Shown here in pieces: positions 1-7,007 of a stretch of DNA of 45,804 nucleotides. Under the pieces are notes generated by a model, which ran no database searches, was not told where the DNA came from, and saw only the letters and a list, made by a program, of their open reading frames with translations. The position numbers and the translations under genes are program-made. The stretch spans positions 1 through 45,804 of the forward strand of contig NZ_JABEME010000019.1 of assembly GCF_013004645.1 (NCBI RefSeq), written 5' to 3'. This stretch comes from Stenotrophomonas africana (GTDB lineage Bacteria; Pseudomonadota; Gammaproteobacteria; Xanthomonadales; Xanthomonadaceae). Numbering within the stretch: the stretch's first letter is position 1; each line of letters opens with the position of its first letter.

Positions 1-62
1 GGGGGGCGCTGCAAGTCCCCCTCCGGGGTCCGGCCCAGCCGCTGGCGGCTGTGCGTTCGGGC

Positions 63-202
63 GCTTGCGAAGCAGTGCTTCGCAAGCAAAGCGCCCTCAC
101 CCATGTAAGCTCGGTCGCCGCTTGCTCGTGTGCGCTGTCCTGCGCACACGGCAAGACCGGGGTTGGGCGTCCTGCCCAACCCGCCCGAGGCATGCCTCGG
201 GC
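63..202. repeat. Array of four strong stem-loops
   Basis: Four separate near-perfect hairpins follow one another. 63-87 has 11-bp arms and a 3-nt loop. 121-155 has an 8-bp inner stem plus a 5-bp outer stem. 161-181 has 8-bp arms. 183-202 is a perfect 20-bp palindrome. No convincing gene covers the stretch. It abuts a half-copy of the long palindromic element at 217, so it may be a rearranged part of that element or a structured RNA. Function is unknown; only the pairing is seen directly. Confidence 0.6.
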
Positions 203-276
203 CCATGCGGCTCACGCCCCCTCAACCGGACCCACCCCGCCTTCGACAGATTCTTGCGAGCTGTCGGAATGGCATG

Positions 277-315
277 GGGTCGGATCCGTTTTCCACAGGA
301 AAACGGATCCGACCC
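277..315. repeat. Perfect 18-bp inverted repeat
   Basis: Arms 277-294 and 298-315 are exact reverse complements separated by 3 nt. They begin GGGTCGGATCC and end GGATCCGACCC. It looks like a REP/MITE-type palindrome inserted in the centre of composite element A. No target-site duplication was identified. Confidence 0.75.
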
Positions 316-344
316 TAGATTGATTTCGATATCTGACAGAAATT

Positions 345-368
345 CATCCACGCATGGCGTGGATCTAC
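345..368 (-). repeat. SMAG-type GTAG hairpin
   Basis: Read on the minus strand the element starts GTAGATCCACGCC and folds on ATCCACGC/GCGTGGAT. The GTAG head followed by a short imperfect hairpin is the signature of the SMAG repeats of Stenotrophomonas maltophilia. A near-identical copy lies at 25846. Confidence 0.7.
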
Positions 369-393
369 CCGATCGCGGCAAACTGTCAGAGGT

Positions 394-489
394 GGGGCGG
401 TGTCGGAGTGCGGGGTGTCAGCCGCATGGATGCGGCTGCCAAGCCCCCATGGACGGGTTTACGGCGTCCCCGCACTCCGATACCGCCCC
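394..489 (-). repeat. Variable-arm hairpin unit A (52-nt core)
   Basis: Arms 394-415 and 468-489 (22 nt) pair with one G-U-type mismatch around a 52-nt core. On the minus strand the core starts ACGCCGTAAACCCGTCC and ends in an inner hairpin (419-438) with loop sequence CATCCATG. The arm sequence is unlike the arms of the other four units, while the core is shared with all of them. Confidence 0.75.
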
Positions 490-578
490 GCCAGCCCACG
501 GAATGCCAGCTTTTGCTTTTGCTGTTGCCTTGGCTTGAAGCCTCTGCGGGTGCAGGGCGCAGCCCTGCCGAAAAACCC

Positions 579-1307
579 TCAATGCAGCAGGGCCGCCACC
601 GCGTCGCGAAACCCATCCTGGGCCTGCCCGGACTCGGGCGCATGATGCAACTGGCGCACCGCACGGGCCAAGCGTGCCGCACCCACGAAACCACAGCTCG
701 CCTGCAGCCGATGCAACTGGCTGCGCAGCTGGCGCTCGTCATGCTGGTCCACCGCCTGCTCGACCGCGTCGCGTACGCCCGGCAGCTCGGCCAGGAACAG
801 CTCGCGCAGCGCGATCAGGTGGTTGCGCTGGCCATTCAGCGCAGCCAGCGCCGCCGTCTCGTCCCAGTCCTGTACCTGCAGCTCGACCGCGGCCGGCGCC
901 TGGGCCATGACGATCCCGGCCGGACTGTTGACCAGTGCGCGGCGCACCGCCTTCAGCAGCTGGTCGCGCCCCAGCGGCTTGACCAGCGTGTCGCTGAAGC
1001 CTGCCTCGCGCAGGCGCGCGTGGATCGAGGTATCGCCGTCGGCGGTATGCGCCAACGCCGGGGTATCGGGGTGTGAACGGCGCAGCTCGCGCAGCAGCTG
1101 CGCGCCATTGCCGTCGGGTAGATTGACGTCGATCAGCCACAGGTCATGCGCGCCGGGCTCGGCGCTCGCCAGCGCACTGGCCAGTGAATCTGCGGTGTCC
1201 ACGTCCGCCGGTAACGTTTCCAACGCCGCTTTGAAAAAACCGCGGCTGATGATGTCGTCCTCGACAAGCAGGAAGCGGGGCCGGCTGGCCCGCGGGGTCA
1301 TCTGCAT
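579..1307 (-). CDS. Response regulator receiver-Hpt protein
   Basis: A 242-residue phosphorelay protein with no kinase or output domain. The N-terminal receiver has the acidic pocket E16-D17-D18, phospho-acceptor D60 in LWLIDVNLPDG, T88 and K110 (LVKP). A C-terminal histidine phosphotransfer domain has H199 in the H-box HRLQASCGFVGA. Such receiver-Hpt proteins usually shuttle phosphate between a hybrid kinase and a separate regulator; the partners are not in this window. An upstream TTG at 1337 is in frame, but ATG at 1307 has GGAGG eight bases before it and is preferred. The gene is divergent from rlmD and ends next to repeat element A. The domain call is firm, the pathway unknown. Confidence 0.85.
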   Translation of the reverse strand: MQMTPRASRPRFLLVEDDIISRGFFKAALETLPADVDTADSLASALASAEPGAHDLWLIDVNLPDGNGAQLLRELRRSHPDTPALAHTADGDTSIHARLREAGFSDTLVKPLGRDQLLKAVRRALVNSPAGIVMAQAPAAVELQVQDWDETAALAALNGQRNHLIALRELFLAELPGVRDAVEQAVDQHDERQLRSQLHRLQASCGFVGAARLARAVRQLHHAPESGQAQDGFRDAVAALLH

Positions 1308-1396
1308 CAGGGCTGCCTCCATGTCAGCTGACCGCAATCATCAAGCACGGCGGCGGCGGGCGCAAGCGGGTCCGGACCCTGCCGGTCAGGATCTGC

Positions 1397-1402
1397 GACA
1401 AT
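1397..1402 (+). promoter_or_regulatory. Putative -10 element (GACAAT) of rlmD
   Basis: GACAAT lies 33 bp before the GTG at 1436. The same ACAAT-type hexamer precedes several other genes here. No good -35 hexamer is visible, so this is only a candidate. Confidence 0.35.
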
Positions 1403-1435
1403 ACGCCCCCATTTTTGCCCGCAGCCTGTTGCCAC

Positions 1436-2776
1436 GTGGCCCGATCCCGCTCCCGCTCCCGCACCGACCGTACTCCGTTCCAGACCGAGATCCTCGACCT
1501 CAGCCATGATGGTCGCGGCGTCGCCCGCCGTGAAGGCGAGGGCGGCAAGGTCACCTTCGTCAGCGGCGCCCTGCCGGGTGAAGTGGTCATGGCCGAACAG
1601 ACCGCCCGCAGCCGCCATTTCGACGAAGCGCGCACGGTGGAAGTGCTGCAGGCCTCGCCGCAGCGCGTGACCCCGAAGTGCCCGCACTTCGGCACCTGTG
1701 CCGGCTGCGTGCTGCAGCACCTGGATGAAGACCAGCAGATCGTGGCCAAGCAGCGCGTGCTGATGGACAACCTGGAGCGCATCGGCCACGTGAAGCCGGG
1801 TACCGTGCTGGCGCCGCTGGTCGGCGAGAGCTGGGGCTACCGGCGCAAGGGCCGCTTCTCGGTGCGTCGGGTCGAGAAGAAGGACAAGACCCTGGTCGGT
1901 TTCCGTGAACAGGATCCGCGTTTCGTCGCCGACCTCAGCCAGTGCCTGACCGTGATCCCGGAGATCGGCACCAAGGTCGAGGCGCTGTCCACCTTCATCG
2001 AATCGCTCGATGGCAAGCGCGATATCCCGCAGATCGAGTTCATTGCCGGCGACCAGGCCGTGGTCCTGACCGTGCGCCACCTGCAGCCACTCAGCGACGC
2101 CGATCGTGCGGCCTGGGCCGCCTTCGGCCAGCAGCACGGCTTCGTGATCTACCTGCAGTCCGGTGGCGTGGACACCGTGCAGCCGCTGGACGGGCAGGGT
2201 GTGCCGCTGTCGTTCCGGCTTGCGCCGTGGGATGTAGAGCTGGCGTTCCGTCCGCTGGACTTCATCCAGGTCAACGCCAAGCTCAACGAGAAGATGATCG
2301 CCCACGCCCTGGACCTGCTGGAACCGGGCGAGGACGAGCGCGTGCTGGACCTGTTCTGCGGCTTGGGCAACTTCACCCTGCCGCTGGCCCGTCGCGTGCG
2401 CGAAGTGGTGGGTGTGGAAGGTGATGCCGGCCTCGTCGCGCGTGCCCGTGAGAATGCCGAGCGCAATGGCCTGGCCAACGCGCAGTTCTTCAGCGCCGAC
2501 CTCACCCAGGACCAGCGCAGCACCCCCTGGATGCGCCAGGGCTTCGACAAGCTGCTGCTGGACCCGCCGCGCTCGGGCGCGATCGAAGTACTGCAGCAGC
2601 TGCCGCTGAAGCAGTTCAAGCGGATCGTCTACGTCAGCTGCCATCCGGGCTCGCTGGCACGCGATGCCGGCTATCTGGTCAACGAACAGGGCTTCACCCT
2701 GGTCAGCGCCGGTGCCATGGACATGTTCCCGCACACCGCACACGTGGAAAGCATCGCGGTGTTCGAGAAGCGCTGA
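1436..2776 (+). CDS. rlmD: 23S rRNA (uracil-1939-C5)-methyltransferase RlmD
   Basis: Methylates U1939 of 23S rRNA to m5U using S-adenosylmethionine. The 446-residue product has a short basic N-terminus, a TRAM domain (about residues 10-70), and the iron-sulfur cysteines CPHFGTCAGC plus a later SQC. The SAM fold carries LDLFCGLGNF and DPPRSGA. The catalytic cysteine near residue 402 lies in YVSCHPGSLARD. E. coli RlmD is 433 residues. The start is uncertain: GTG at 1436 gives MARSRSR and matches the family N-terminus better than the in-frame TTG at 1415; no clear Shine-Dalgarno is seen for either. A CYTH-domain gene follows after about 33 bp. Confidence 0.93.
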   Translation: MARSRSRSRTDRTPFQTEILDLSHDGRGVARREGEGGKVTFVSGALPGEVVMAEQTARSRHFDEARTVEVLQASPQRVTPKCPHFGTCAGCVLQHLDEDQQIVAKQRVLMDNLERIGHVKPGTVLAPLVGESWGYRRKGRFSVRRVEKKDKTLVGFREQDPRFVADLSQCLTVIPEIGTKVEALSTFIESLDGKRDIPQIEFIAGDQAVVLTVRHLQPLSDADRAAWAAFGQQHGFVIYLQSGGVDTVQPLDGQGVPLSFRLAPWDVELAFRPLDFIQVNAKLNEKMIAHALDLLEPGEDERVLDLFCGLGNFTLPLARRVREVVGVEGDAGLVARARENAERNGLANAQFFSADLTQDQRSTPWMRQGFDKLLLDPPRSGAIEVLQQLPLKQFKRIVYVSCHPGSLARDAGYLVNEQGFTLVSAGAMDMFPHTAHVESIAVFEKR

Positions 2777-2797
2777 TCGGCTGTCATGCCCATCGCG

Positions 2798-2803
2798 CAT
2801 AAT
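2798..2803 (+). promoter_or_regulatory. Putative -10 element (CATAAT), leaderless candidate
   Basis: CATAAT ends only 6 bp before the ATG at 2810, so transcription would begin at or next to the start codon. No Shine-Dalgarno precedes that ATG, consistent with a leaderless message. Inference from spacing only. Confidence 0.35.
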
Positions 2804-2809
2804 GGCGCG

Positions 2810-3295
2810 ATGGGCATCGAAATCGAACGCAAATTCCTCGTCAGCAGTGATGGCTGGCGCACCGTCGCGCACCGGGTGATCCCGATGGCGCAGGGCTATA
2901 TCAACGACATGGGCGCGCTGGATCGCGGCACCCAGAACGCCTCGGTGCGCGTGCGCATCGAGGGCGACCACGCCGCGCTGAACCTGAAGTCGCGCACCAT
3001 CGGCCACACCCGGCAGGAATTCGATTACCCGATTCCGGTGGAGGACGCACGCGCGCTGCTGGCGTTGTGCGTGGGTGGCCTGATCGACAAGCGCCGCCAC
3101 CTGGTCGAACACGCCGGCCTGACGTGGGAAGTGGACGAGTTCCTCGGCGACAACGCCGGCCTGGTCGTGGCCGAGGTCGAGCTCGACAGCGCCGACCAGG
3201 TCATTGACCTGCCGGACTGGGTCGGCGCCGAAGTCACTGATGACGCCCGCTACTACAACGTTGCCCTGGCCAGTCATCCGTATTCAGAGTGGTGA
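2810..3295 (+). CDS. CYTH domain protein (class IV cyclase/triphosphatase fold)
   Basis: A 161-residue single-domain CYTH protein. The signature ExExK is E4-E6-K8 in MGIEIERKFLV, followed by the run of charged residues that lines the triphosphate tunnel (RVRIEGDHAALNLKSR and KRRHLVEH). Stand-alone bacterial CYTH proteins of this size are mostly inorganic triphosphatases, less often adenylate cyclases, so a tripolyphosphate or nucleotide triphosphate substrate is likely but not decided by sequence. ATG at 2810 is chosen because the conserved motif begins there; an in-frame ATG at 2786 would add eight unconserved residues. It sits 33 bp after rlmD and is followed by a perfect palindrome. Confidence 0.88.
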   Translation: MGIEIERKFLVSSDGWRTVAHRVIPMAQGYINDMGALDRGTQNASVRVRIEGDHAALNLKSRTIGHTRQEFDYPIPVEDARALLALCVGGLIDKRRHLVEHAGLTWEVDEFLGDNAGLVVAEVELDSADQVIDLPDWVGAEVTDDARYYNVALASHPYSEW

Positions 3296-3302
3296 GCCCC
3301 CC

Positions 3303-3378
3303 AAAAGGGGACGGAGGGGATTAAGTCGTCTTTACCCCACCTGTGCTGAAAACGACTTAATCCCCTCCGTCCCCTTTT
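3303..3378. repeat. Perfect 27-bp inverted repeat, copy 1
   Basis: Arms 3303-3329 and 3352-3378 are exact reverse complements around a 22-nt spacer. The left arm starts AAAAGGGGACGGAGGGG and continues to AAGTCGT. It follows the CYTH stop by 7 bp. A diverged second copy lies at 4113-4188. The pair brackets the FrnE-like gene. The right arm ends in CCCCTTTT, so the hairpin could also end transcription in either direction. Confidence 0.85.
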
Positions 3379-3408
3379 ATCGAGGGGCGCGGCCCCCATG
3401 TCGGGGGG

Positions 3409-4104
3409 ATGAGAATCGATATCTACTCCGACGTGGTCTGCCCCTGGTGCTGGATTGGCAAGCATCGTTTCCAGCAGGGTGTGCAGTTGCTGGGCGCGGA
3501 CGCGCCTGAACTCGACATCCATTGGCAGCCGTTCCAGCTGGACCCAGATGTGGACGCCACCCCGGTGCCGCTGCGCGAGGCCTACGTGCGCAAGTTCGGC
3601 GGCGTCGAGCGCACCGAGCAGATTCTCGGCCAGACCCAGACCACGGCGCGTGCCGAAGGCCTGCCGATGGACTTCGGCCAGGGCCAGGTGCGGGTGACCA
3701 CGCTGCCGGCGCACCGGGTGCTGTGGCTGGCCGGCCAGCACGGCGTGCAGGATGCGGTCGGCGAAGCGCTGTTCCGCGCCCACTTCGAGCATGGCCAGAA
3801 CCTGGCGGACAGTACGGTGCTGATCAAGGCCGGTGTGGCGGGCGGCCTGGATGGCGGCGAAATCGCGCAGATGCTGGCCTCCGCCCGCGGTCTGGCCGAG
3901 GTCGAAGCCAAGCTGGCGGAGGCCCATGCGCTGGGCATTTCTTCGGTGCCGACCTTCGTCATCGATGGAAAGTGGGCCATTTCCGGGGCACAGCCCCCAG
4001 AGGCCTTCGCCAACGCCCTGCGCCAGATCGCGGCCGAACAGGGCGCCCCGGCAGCTTCGGTTGACGGAGACGAGTCCTGCGGCCCTGACGGCTGCAAGGT
4101 CTGA
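3409..4104 (+). CDS. DsbA-family thioredoxin-like oxidoreductase (FrnE-like)
   Basis: A 231-residue thioredoxin-fold protein of the DsbA/2-hydroxychromene isomerase group. The redox motif CPWC lies at residues 12-15 (SDVVCPWCWIGK). The cis-proline loop is SSVPTFVIDG near residue 180. There is no signal peptide, so unlike DsbA it should act in the cytoplasm, as FrnE proteins do in oxidative-stress protection. A cysteine pair in the last ten residues (ESCGPDGCKV) is an unusual tail and could be a second redox or metal site. The start is the ATG at 3409, directly after a G-rich run. It stands alone between two copies of the AAAAGGGGACGG palindrome, suggesting an isolated transcription unit or a gene bracketed by mobile repeats. 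Confidence 0.85.
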   Translation: MRIDIYSDVVCPWCWIGKHRFQQGVQLLGADAPELDIHWQPFQLDPDVDATPVPLREAYVRKFGGVERTEQILGQTQTTARAEGLPMDFGQGQVRVTTLPAHRVLWLAGQHGVQDAVGEALFRAHFEHGQNLADSTVLIKAGVAGGLDGGEIAQMLASARGLAEVEAKLAEAHALGISSVPTFVIDGKWAISGAQPPEAFANALRQIAAEQGAPAASVDGDESCGPDGCKV

Positions 4105-4112
4105 CCGCCCCG

Positions 4113-4188
4113 AAAAGGGGACGGAGGGAATCAAGACGTATCCAGCCCGTAGGGGCCTATTGCGGCTTAATCCCCTCCGTCCCCTTTT
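4113..4188. repeat. AAAAGGGGACGG inverted repeat, copy 2
   Basis: A diverged copy of the palindrome at 3303. The outer arms AAAAGGGGACGGAGGG and CCCTCCGTCCCCTTTT are conserved, while the inner arm parts (ATCAAGACGTA and TGCGGCTTAAT) pair imperfectly. It starts 9 bp after the FrnE-like stop. Confidence 0.8.
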
Positions 4189-4219
4189 TCTGACCACTGC
4201 GCCTGCCGGCCGGTTCTGC

Positions 4220-4225
4220 GACAAT
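4220..4225 (+). promoter_or_regulatory. Putative -10 element (GACAAT) of nagZ
   Basis: GACAAT followed by GCGGC lies 41 bp before the nagZ ATG and just after the second palindrome, so it is probably the promoter of the nagZ-hpt unit. No convincing -35 is visible. Confidence 0.4.
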
Positions 4226-4266
4226 GCGGCACTGCGCCATGCGGGCGCGCGTTGTGGAGATCGACC

Positions 4267-5274
4267 ATGCTGCTGATCGGCGTTGCCGGCACCGAACTCA
4301 CTGCCCAGGAACGCGACTGGCTGCAGCACGATGCCGTGGCCGGGGTGGTGCTGTTCAAGCGCAACTTCGCCTCGCGCCAGCAGGTGACCGATCTGAGCGC
4401 GGCGATCCGCGCTGCCGCGCCGCGCCCGCAGCTGATCTGCGTGGACCAGGAAGGCGGCCGCGTGCAGCGTTTCCGCGAGGGCTACAGCGAGCTGCCGCCG
4501 TTGCAGGACATCGGGGCGCTGTATGCCACCGATCCGCAGCAGGCACTGGCCCTGGCCGAGCAGCACGCCTGGCTGATGGCCAGCGAAGTGCGTGCCAGCG
4601 GCCTGGATCTCAGCTTCGCGCCGGTGGTCGACCTGGGGCGCGGCAACCGCGCCATCGGCAACCGCGCCTTCAGTGAAGACCCGCAGGTGGTGGCCGCGTT
4701 CACCGCCGCCTATGTGCGTGGCATGCATGCGGTCGGCATGGCCGCCACGCTCAAGCATTTCCCCGGCCACGGCACCGTGCTGGAAGACACCCACGTGGAT
4801 ACCGCGATCGATCCGCGCGCGCTGGACGAGCTGCGCGCGCAGGACCTGGTGCCATTCCAGGCCGGCATCGCCGCCGGTGCCGATGCCGTGATGATGGCGC
4901 ACGTGATCTACCCGCAGATTGCGCCTGAACCGGCCGGCTATTCGCCGCGCTGGATCCAGGACATCCTGCGCGGCGAGCTCGGCTTCCGCGGCGTGGTGTT
5001 CTCCGATGACATCGGCATGGCGGCCTCGCACAGCGCCGGTGGCGTGCCGGCACGCGTGCACGCGCATCTGGATGCCGGCTGCGACGTGGTGCTGGTCTGC
5101 CACCCGGAACTGGTCGATGAAGCCCTGCACGCAGTGCAGGGGCGTTCCCTCAATACTGCTGCGCTGCTGGGCCTGCTCGGCCGCGGCGCGCTTGGCTGGG
5201 ACGGCCTGCTGGCCGATGCCCGCCATGGCGACACCCAATCCCGTCTGCTTGAAACCCTTGGAAGAACCGTCTGA
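4267..5274 (+). CDS. nagZ: Beta-N-acetylhexosaminidase NagZ
   Basis: Cytoplasmic family 3 glycosidase of peptidoglycan recycling. It removes N-acetylglucosamine from GlcNAc-anhydroMur-peptides, whose products signal AmpR-type beta-lactamase induction in Gram-negatives. The 335-residue product has KHFPGHG at residues 163-169, the following DTHVDTA loop with the mobile histidine, and nucleophile aspartate near 247 in FSDDIGM. Length matches E. coli NagZ (341). No signal peptide is present. The start at 4267 is preferred because GGAG lies 7 bp upstream; an in-frame TTG at 4252 is less likely. The TGA overlaps the ATG of hpt by one base, so the two are translationally coupled. Confidence 0.95.
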   Translation: MLLIGVAGTELTAQERDWLQHDAVAGVVLFKRNFASRQQVTDLSAAIRAAAPRPQLICVDQEGGRVQRFREGYSELPPLQDIGALYATDPQQALALAEQHAWLMASEVRASGLDLSFAPVVDLGRGNRAIGNRAFSEDPQVVAAFTAAYVRGMHAVGMAATLKHFPGHGTVLEDTHVDTAIDPRALDELRAQDLVPFQAGIAAGADAVMMAHVIYPQIAPEPAGYSPRWIQDILRGELGFRGVVFSDDIGMAASHSAGGVPARVHAHLDAGCDVVLVCHPELVDEALHAVQGRSLNTAALLGLLGRGALGWDGLLADARHGDTQSRLLETLGRTV

Positions 5275-5828
5275 TGCCTAACCTCACCATTTCCCAGGCC
5301 CTGGCCCAGGCTGACCTGCTGGTCGACCGCCCCACCATCGACAAGGCCATCGCTGGTATCGCCGACGCCATCGCGCGCGATTACAAGGGCGAGGTGCCGC
5401 TGTTCCTGTCCATCATGCACGGTGCGCTGCCGTTCGCCGGCCAGCTGGCACTGGAACTGGGCGCGCGCGGCCAGGACGTGCAGTTCGATTACCTGCACGC
5501 CACCCGCTACCGTGGCGAAACCACCGGCGGCGACCTGGTCTGGAAGCACAAGCCGGCCACCTCGCTGTTCGGCCGCCGCGTGCTGCTGGTCGACGACATT
5601 CTGGACGAGGGCTACACCCTGCAGGGCGTGCGCACCTGGTGCCTGGAACAGGGCGCGACCGACGTACGCATCGCCGCGATGACGGTGAAGAAGCACGATC
5701 GCGCACTGCCGGACGTGACTGCCGACTATGCCGGCATCGAACTGCCGGACCGCTACGTGTTCGGCTTCGGCATGGACGTCAACGAAACCCTGCGCTGCGT
5801 GCCGGCCATCTACGCAATGAAGGAATAA
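5274..5828 (+). CDS. hpt: Hypoxanthine-guanine phosphoribosyltransferase
   Basis: Transfers phosphoribose from PRPP to hypoxanthine or guanine, giving IMP or GMP. The 184-residue product is typical of type I phosphoribosyltransferases. The PRPP-binding motif VLLVDDILDEGYTL has its aspartate pair at residues 107-108, the flexible-loop region is YRGETTGGD, and VKKHDRALPD follows. Its ATG shares a base with the nagZ stop. The methylthioinosine phosphorylase gene downstream releases hypoxanthine, which is this enzyme's substrate, so the order fits a small salvage block. Confidence 0.93.
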   Translation: MPNLTISQALAQADLLVDRPTIDKAIAGIADAIARDYKGEVPLFLSIMHGALPFAGQLALELGARGQDVQFDYLHATRYRGETTGGDLVWKHKPATSLFGRRVLLVDDILDEGYTLQGVRTWCLEQGATDVRIAAMTVKKHDRALPDVTADYAGIELPDRYVFGFGMDVNETLRCVPAIYAMKE

Positions 5829-5910
5829 CGGCGCAGCCGCCTGCGGCGCGTCTTCTTCCATCGCCGGCATCCTAGGGTGCCGGCGTTCGTCTTTTCATGG
5901 AGTGCTTCGA

Positions 5911-6657
5911 ATGCAACAGATCGCCCTGGCCGTGATCGGCGGTACCGGTGTCTACAACCTGGCCAAGCTTGACGACGTGCAGACCCACGAGGTCGACACC
6001 CGCTTCGGCCGCCCGTCCGGCCCGGTGCGCGTCGGTACACTGCTCGGCCATCGCGTGGCATTCCTGGCGCGGCACGGCGAGGGGCATTCGCTGCCGCCGC
6101 ACAAGATCAACTACCGCGCCAACCTTGCCGCGCTGCAGCAGCTGGGCGCGCAGCGCGTGCTGGCGTTGAACACGGTCGGTGGCATCACCGAGAACTTCGG
6201 TCCGCGCGTTCTGGCTTGCCCGGACCAGATCATCGATTACACCTGGGGCCGGATCAGCACGATCTGTGAAGAAGAAGGCACCGACGTGGTCCACGTCGAT
6301 TTCGGCCATCCGTACACGCCGATGCTGCGCAGCAAGATCCTGGCCGCGGCCAAAGTGACCGGCGTCACGGTCCATGACGGTGGCTGCTATGGCGCAACGC
6401 AGGGGCCGCGCCTGGAAACCATCGCTGAAATCGCCCGGATGCGCCGCGACGGCTGCGACCTGGTGGGCATGACCGGCATGCCGGAAGCCGCGCTGGCACG
6501 CGAGCTGGGGCTGGATTATGCCTGCCTGGCGATCATCGCCAACTGGGCTGCCGGGTGTGGTGATGGCGAGGAGATTACGATGGCCGAAGTGCTGGCCAAC
6601 GTGCAGGCGGCAAGCAACGGACTTCCGGAACTGGTGGGCGAATTGGCGCGGGGGTGA
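5911..6657 (+). CDS. S-methyl-5'-thioinosine/thioadenosine phosphorylase
   Basis: A 248-residue member of the PNP/MTA phosphorylase family. Features are an N-terminal GGTGVY phosphate-binding loop, GEGHSLPPHKINYRAN, the substrate loop YGATQGPRLET and GCDLVGMTGMPEA. The strand where MTA phosphorylases carry a conserved serine/aspartate set reads CLAIIANWAAG, as I recall for the Pseudomonas methylthioinosine phosphorylase, so methylthioinosine is the more likely substrate (inference). Products would be hypoxanthine and 5-methylthioribose-1-phosphate. ATG at 5911 has GGAG 8 bp before it. The gap to hpt is 82 bp, so it may have its own promoter. In Pseudomonas a homologue also neighbours nagZ. 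Confidence 0.88.
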   Translation: MQQIALAVIGGTGVYNLAKLDDVQTHEVDTRFGRPSGPVRVGTLLGHRVAFLARHGEGHSLPPHKINYRANLAALQQLGAQRVLALNTVGGITENFGPRVLACPDQIIDYTWGRISTICEEEGTDVVHVDFGHPYTPMLRSKILAAAKVTGVTVHDGGCYGATQGPRLETIAEIARMRRDGCDLVGMTGMPEAALARELGLDYACLAIIANWAAGCGDGEEITMAEVLANVQAASNGLPELVGELARG

Positions 6658-6745
6658 TTGTCTTCCCCGTGCAAGCTTTGCATACTCAGCTTGTGCGCGG
6701 GTTCAGCGTACACCACCCATTCATTGCATAAGGTCTCGCATCACC

Positions 6746-6952
6746 ATGCCGAACGGTACCGTCAAGTGGTTCAACGACGCCAAGGGATTTGGCTTCATCT
6801 CGCCGGAGGATGGCAGCGCCGACGTGTTCGCGCACTTCTCCGCCATCAACTCCAAGGGCTTCCGCAGCCTGCAGGAAGGCCAGCGTGTCACCTATGACGT
6901 GACCCAGGGCCCCAAGGGCGCCCAGGCTTCGAACATCACGCCGGCCGAGTGA
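6746..6952 (+). CDS. CspA-family cold-shock protein
   Basis: A 68-residue single cold-shock domain that binds single-stranded nucleic acid and acts as an RNA chaperone. Both RNA-binding motifs are present: RNP1 KGFGFI (about residues 13-18) and RNP2 VFAHFSAI (about 27-34). It has the usual length and start MPNGTVKWFN. It has an 88-bp leader after the phosphorylase gene, long enough for the folded leader common to csp genes, and ends at a strong intrinsic terminator, so it is probably monocistronic. Whether it is cold-induced or constitutive cannot be told. Confidence 0.95.
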   Translation: MPNGTVKWFNDAKGFGFISPEDGSADVFAHFSAINSKGFRSLQEGQRVTYDVTQGPKGAQASNITPAE

Positions 6953-6971
6953 TCCACTCGACAGTGCGTTG

Positions 6972-6999
6972 AAAACCCCGCTTCGGCGGGGTTTTTTTT
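6972..6999 (+). terminator. Intrinsic terminator of the cold-shock gene
   Basis: The hairpin AACCCCGC-TTCG-GCGGGGTT is followed by a run of T. It starts 20 bp after the stop and is the clearest rho-independent terminator in the window. Confidence 0.93.
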
Positions 7000-7007
7000 G
7001 GGGGGCA

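Larger units (their letters stand above)
217..578. repeat. Composite palindromic element, copy A
   Basis: This gene-free stretch downstream of the receiver-Hpt gene is a composite of inverted modules. At the left (217-241) is one arm identical to the right arm of the unit at 28346-28370, but its partner arm is missing. The centre starts with TTCGACAGATT and ends with CTGTCAGAGG, as in the copy near 28.4 kb. It carries an 18-bp inverted repeat and a GTAG hairpin. The right half (394-489) is an intact variable-arm hairpin unit. The far right (about 546-570) has the module GCAGGGCTGCGCCCTGC on the minus strand, a small hairpin that follows the stop of the minus-strand gene and may act in termination. 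Confidence 0.7.

Noticed and set aside
1..578. CRISPR-like or tandem-repeat array
   Set aside because: The hairpins differ in sequence and spacing; no direct repeat with regular spacers is present anywhere in the window.
1307..5238. Two antisense open frames of about 650 codons opposite rlmD, CYTH, frnE-like and nagZ
   Set aside because: They run through palindromes and intergenic gaps and contain no recognisable motif, while the plus-strand genes carry full family motifs.
5829..5910. tRNA or riboswitch in the gap before the phosphorylase gene
   Set aside because: Only a short GCCGGC-type inverted repeat is present; no cloverleaf or known purine-sensing fold could be drawn.
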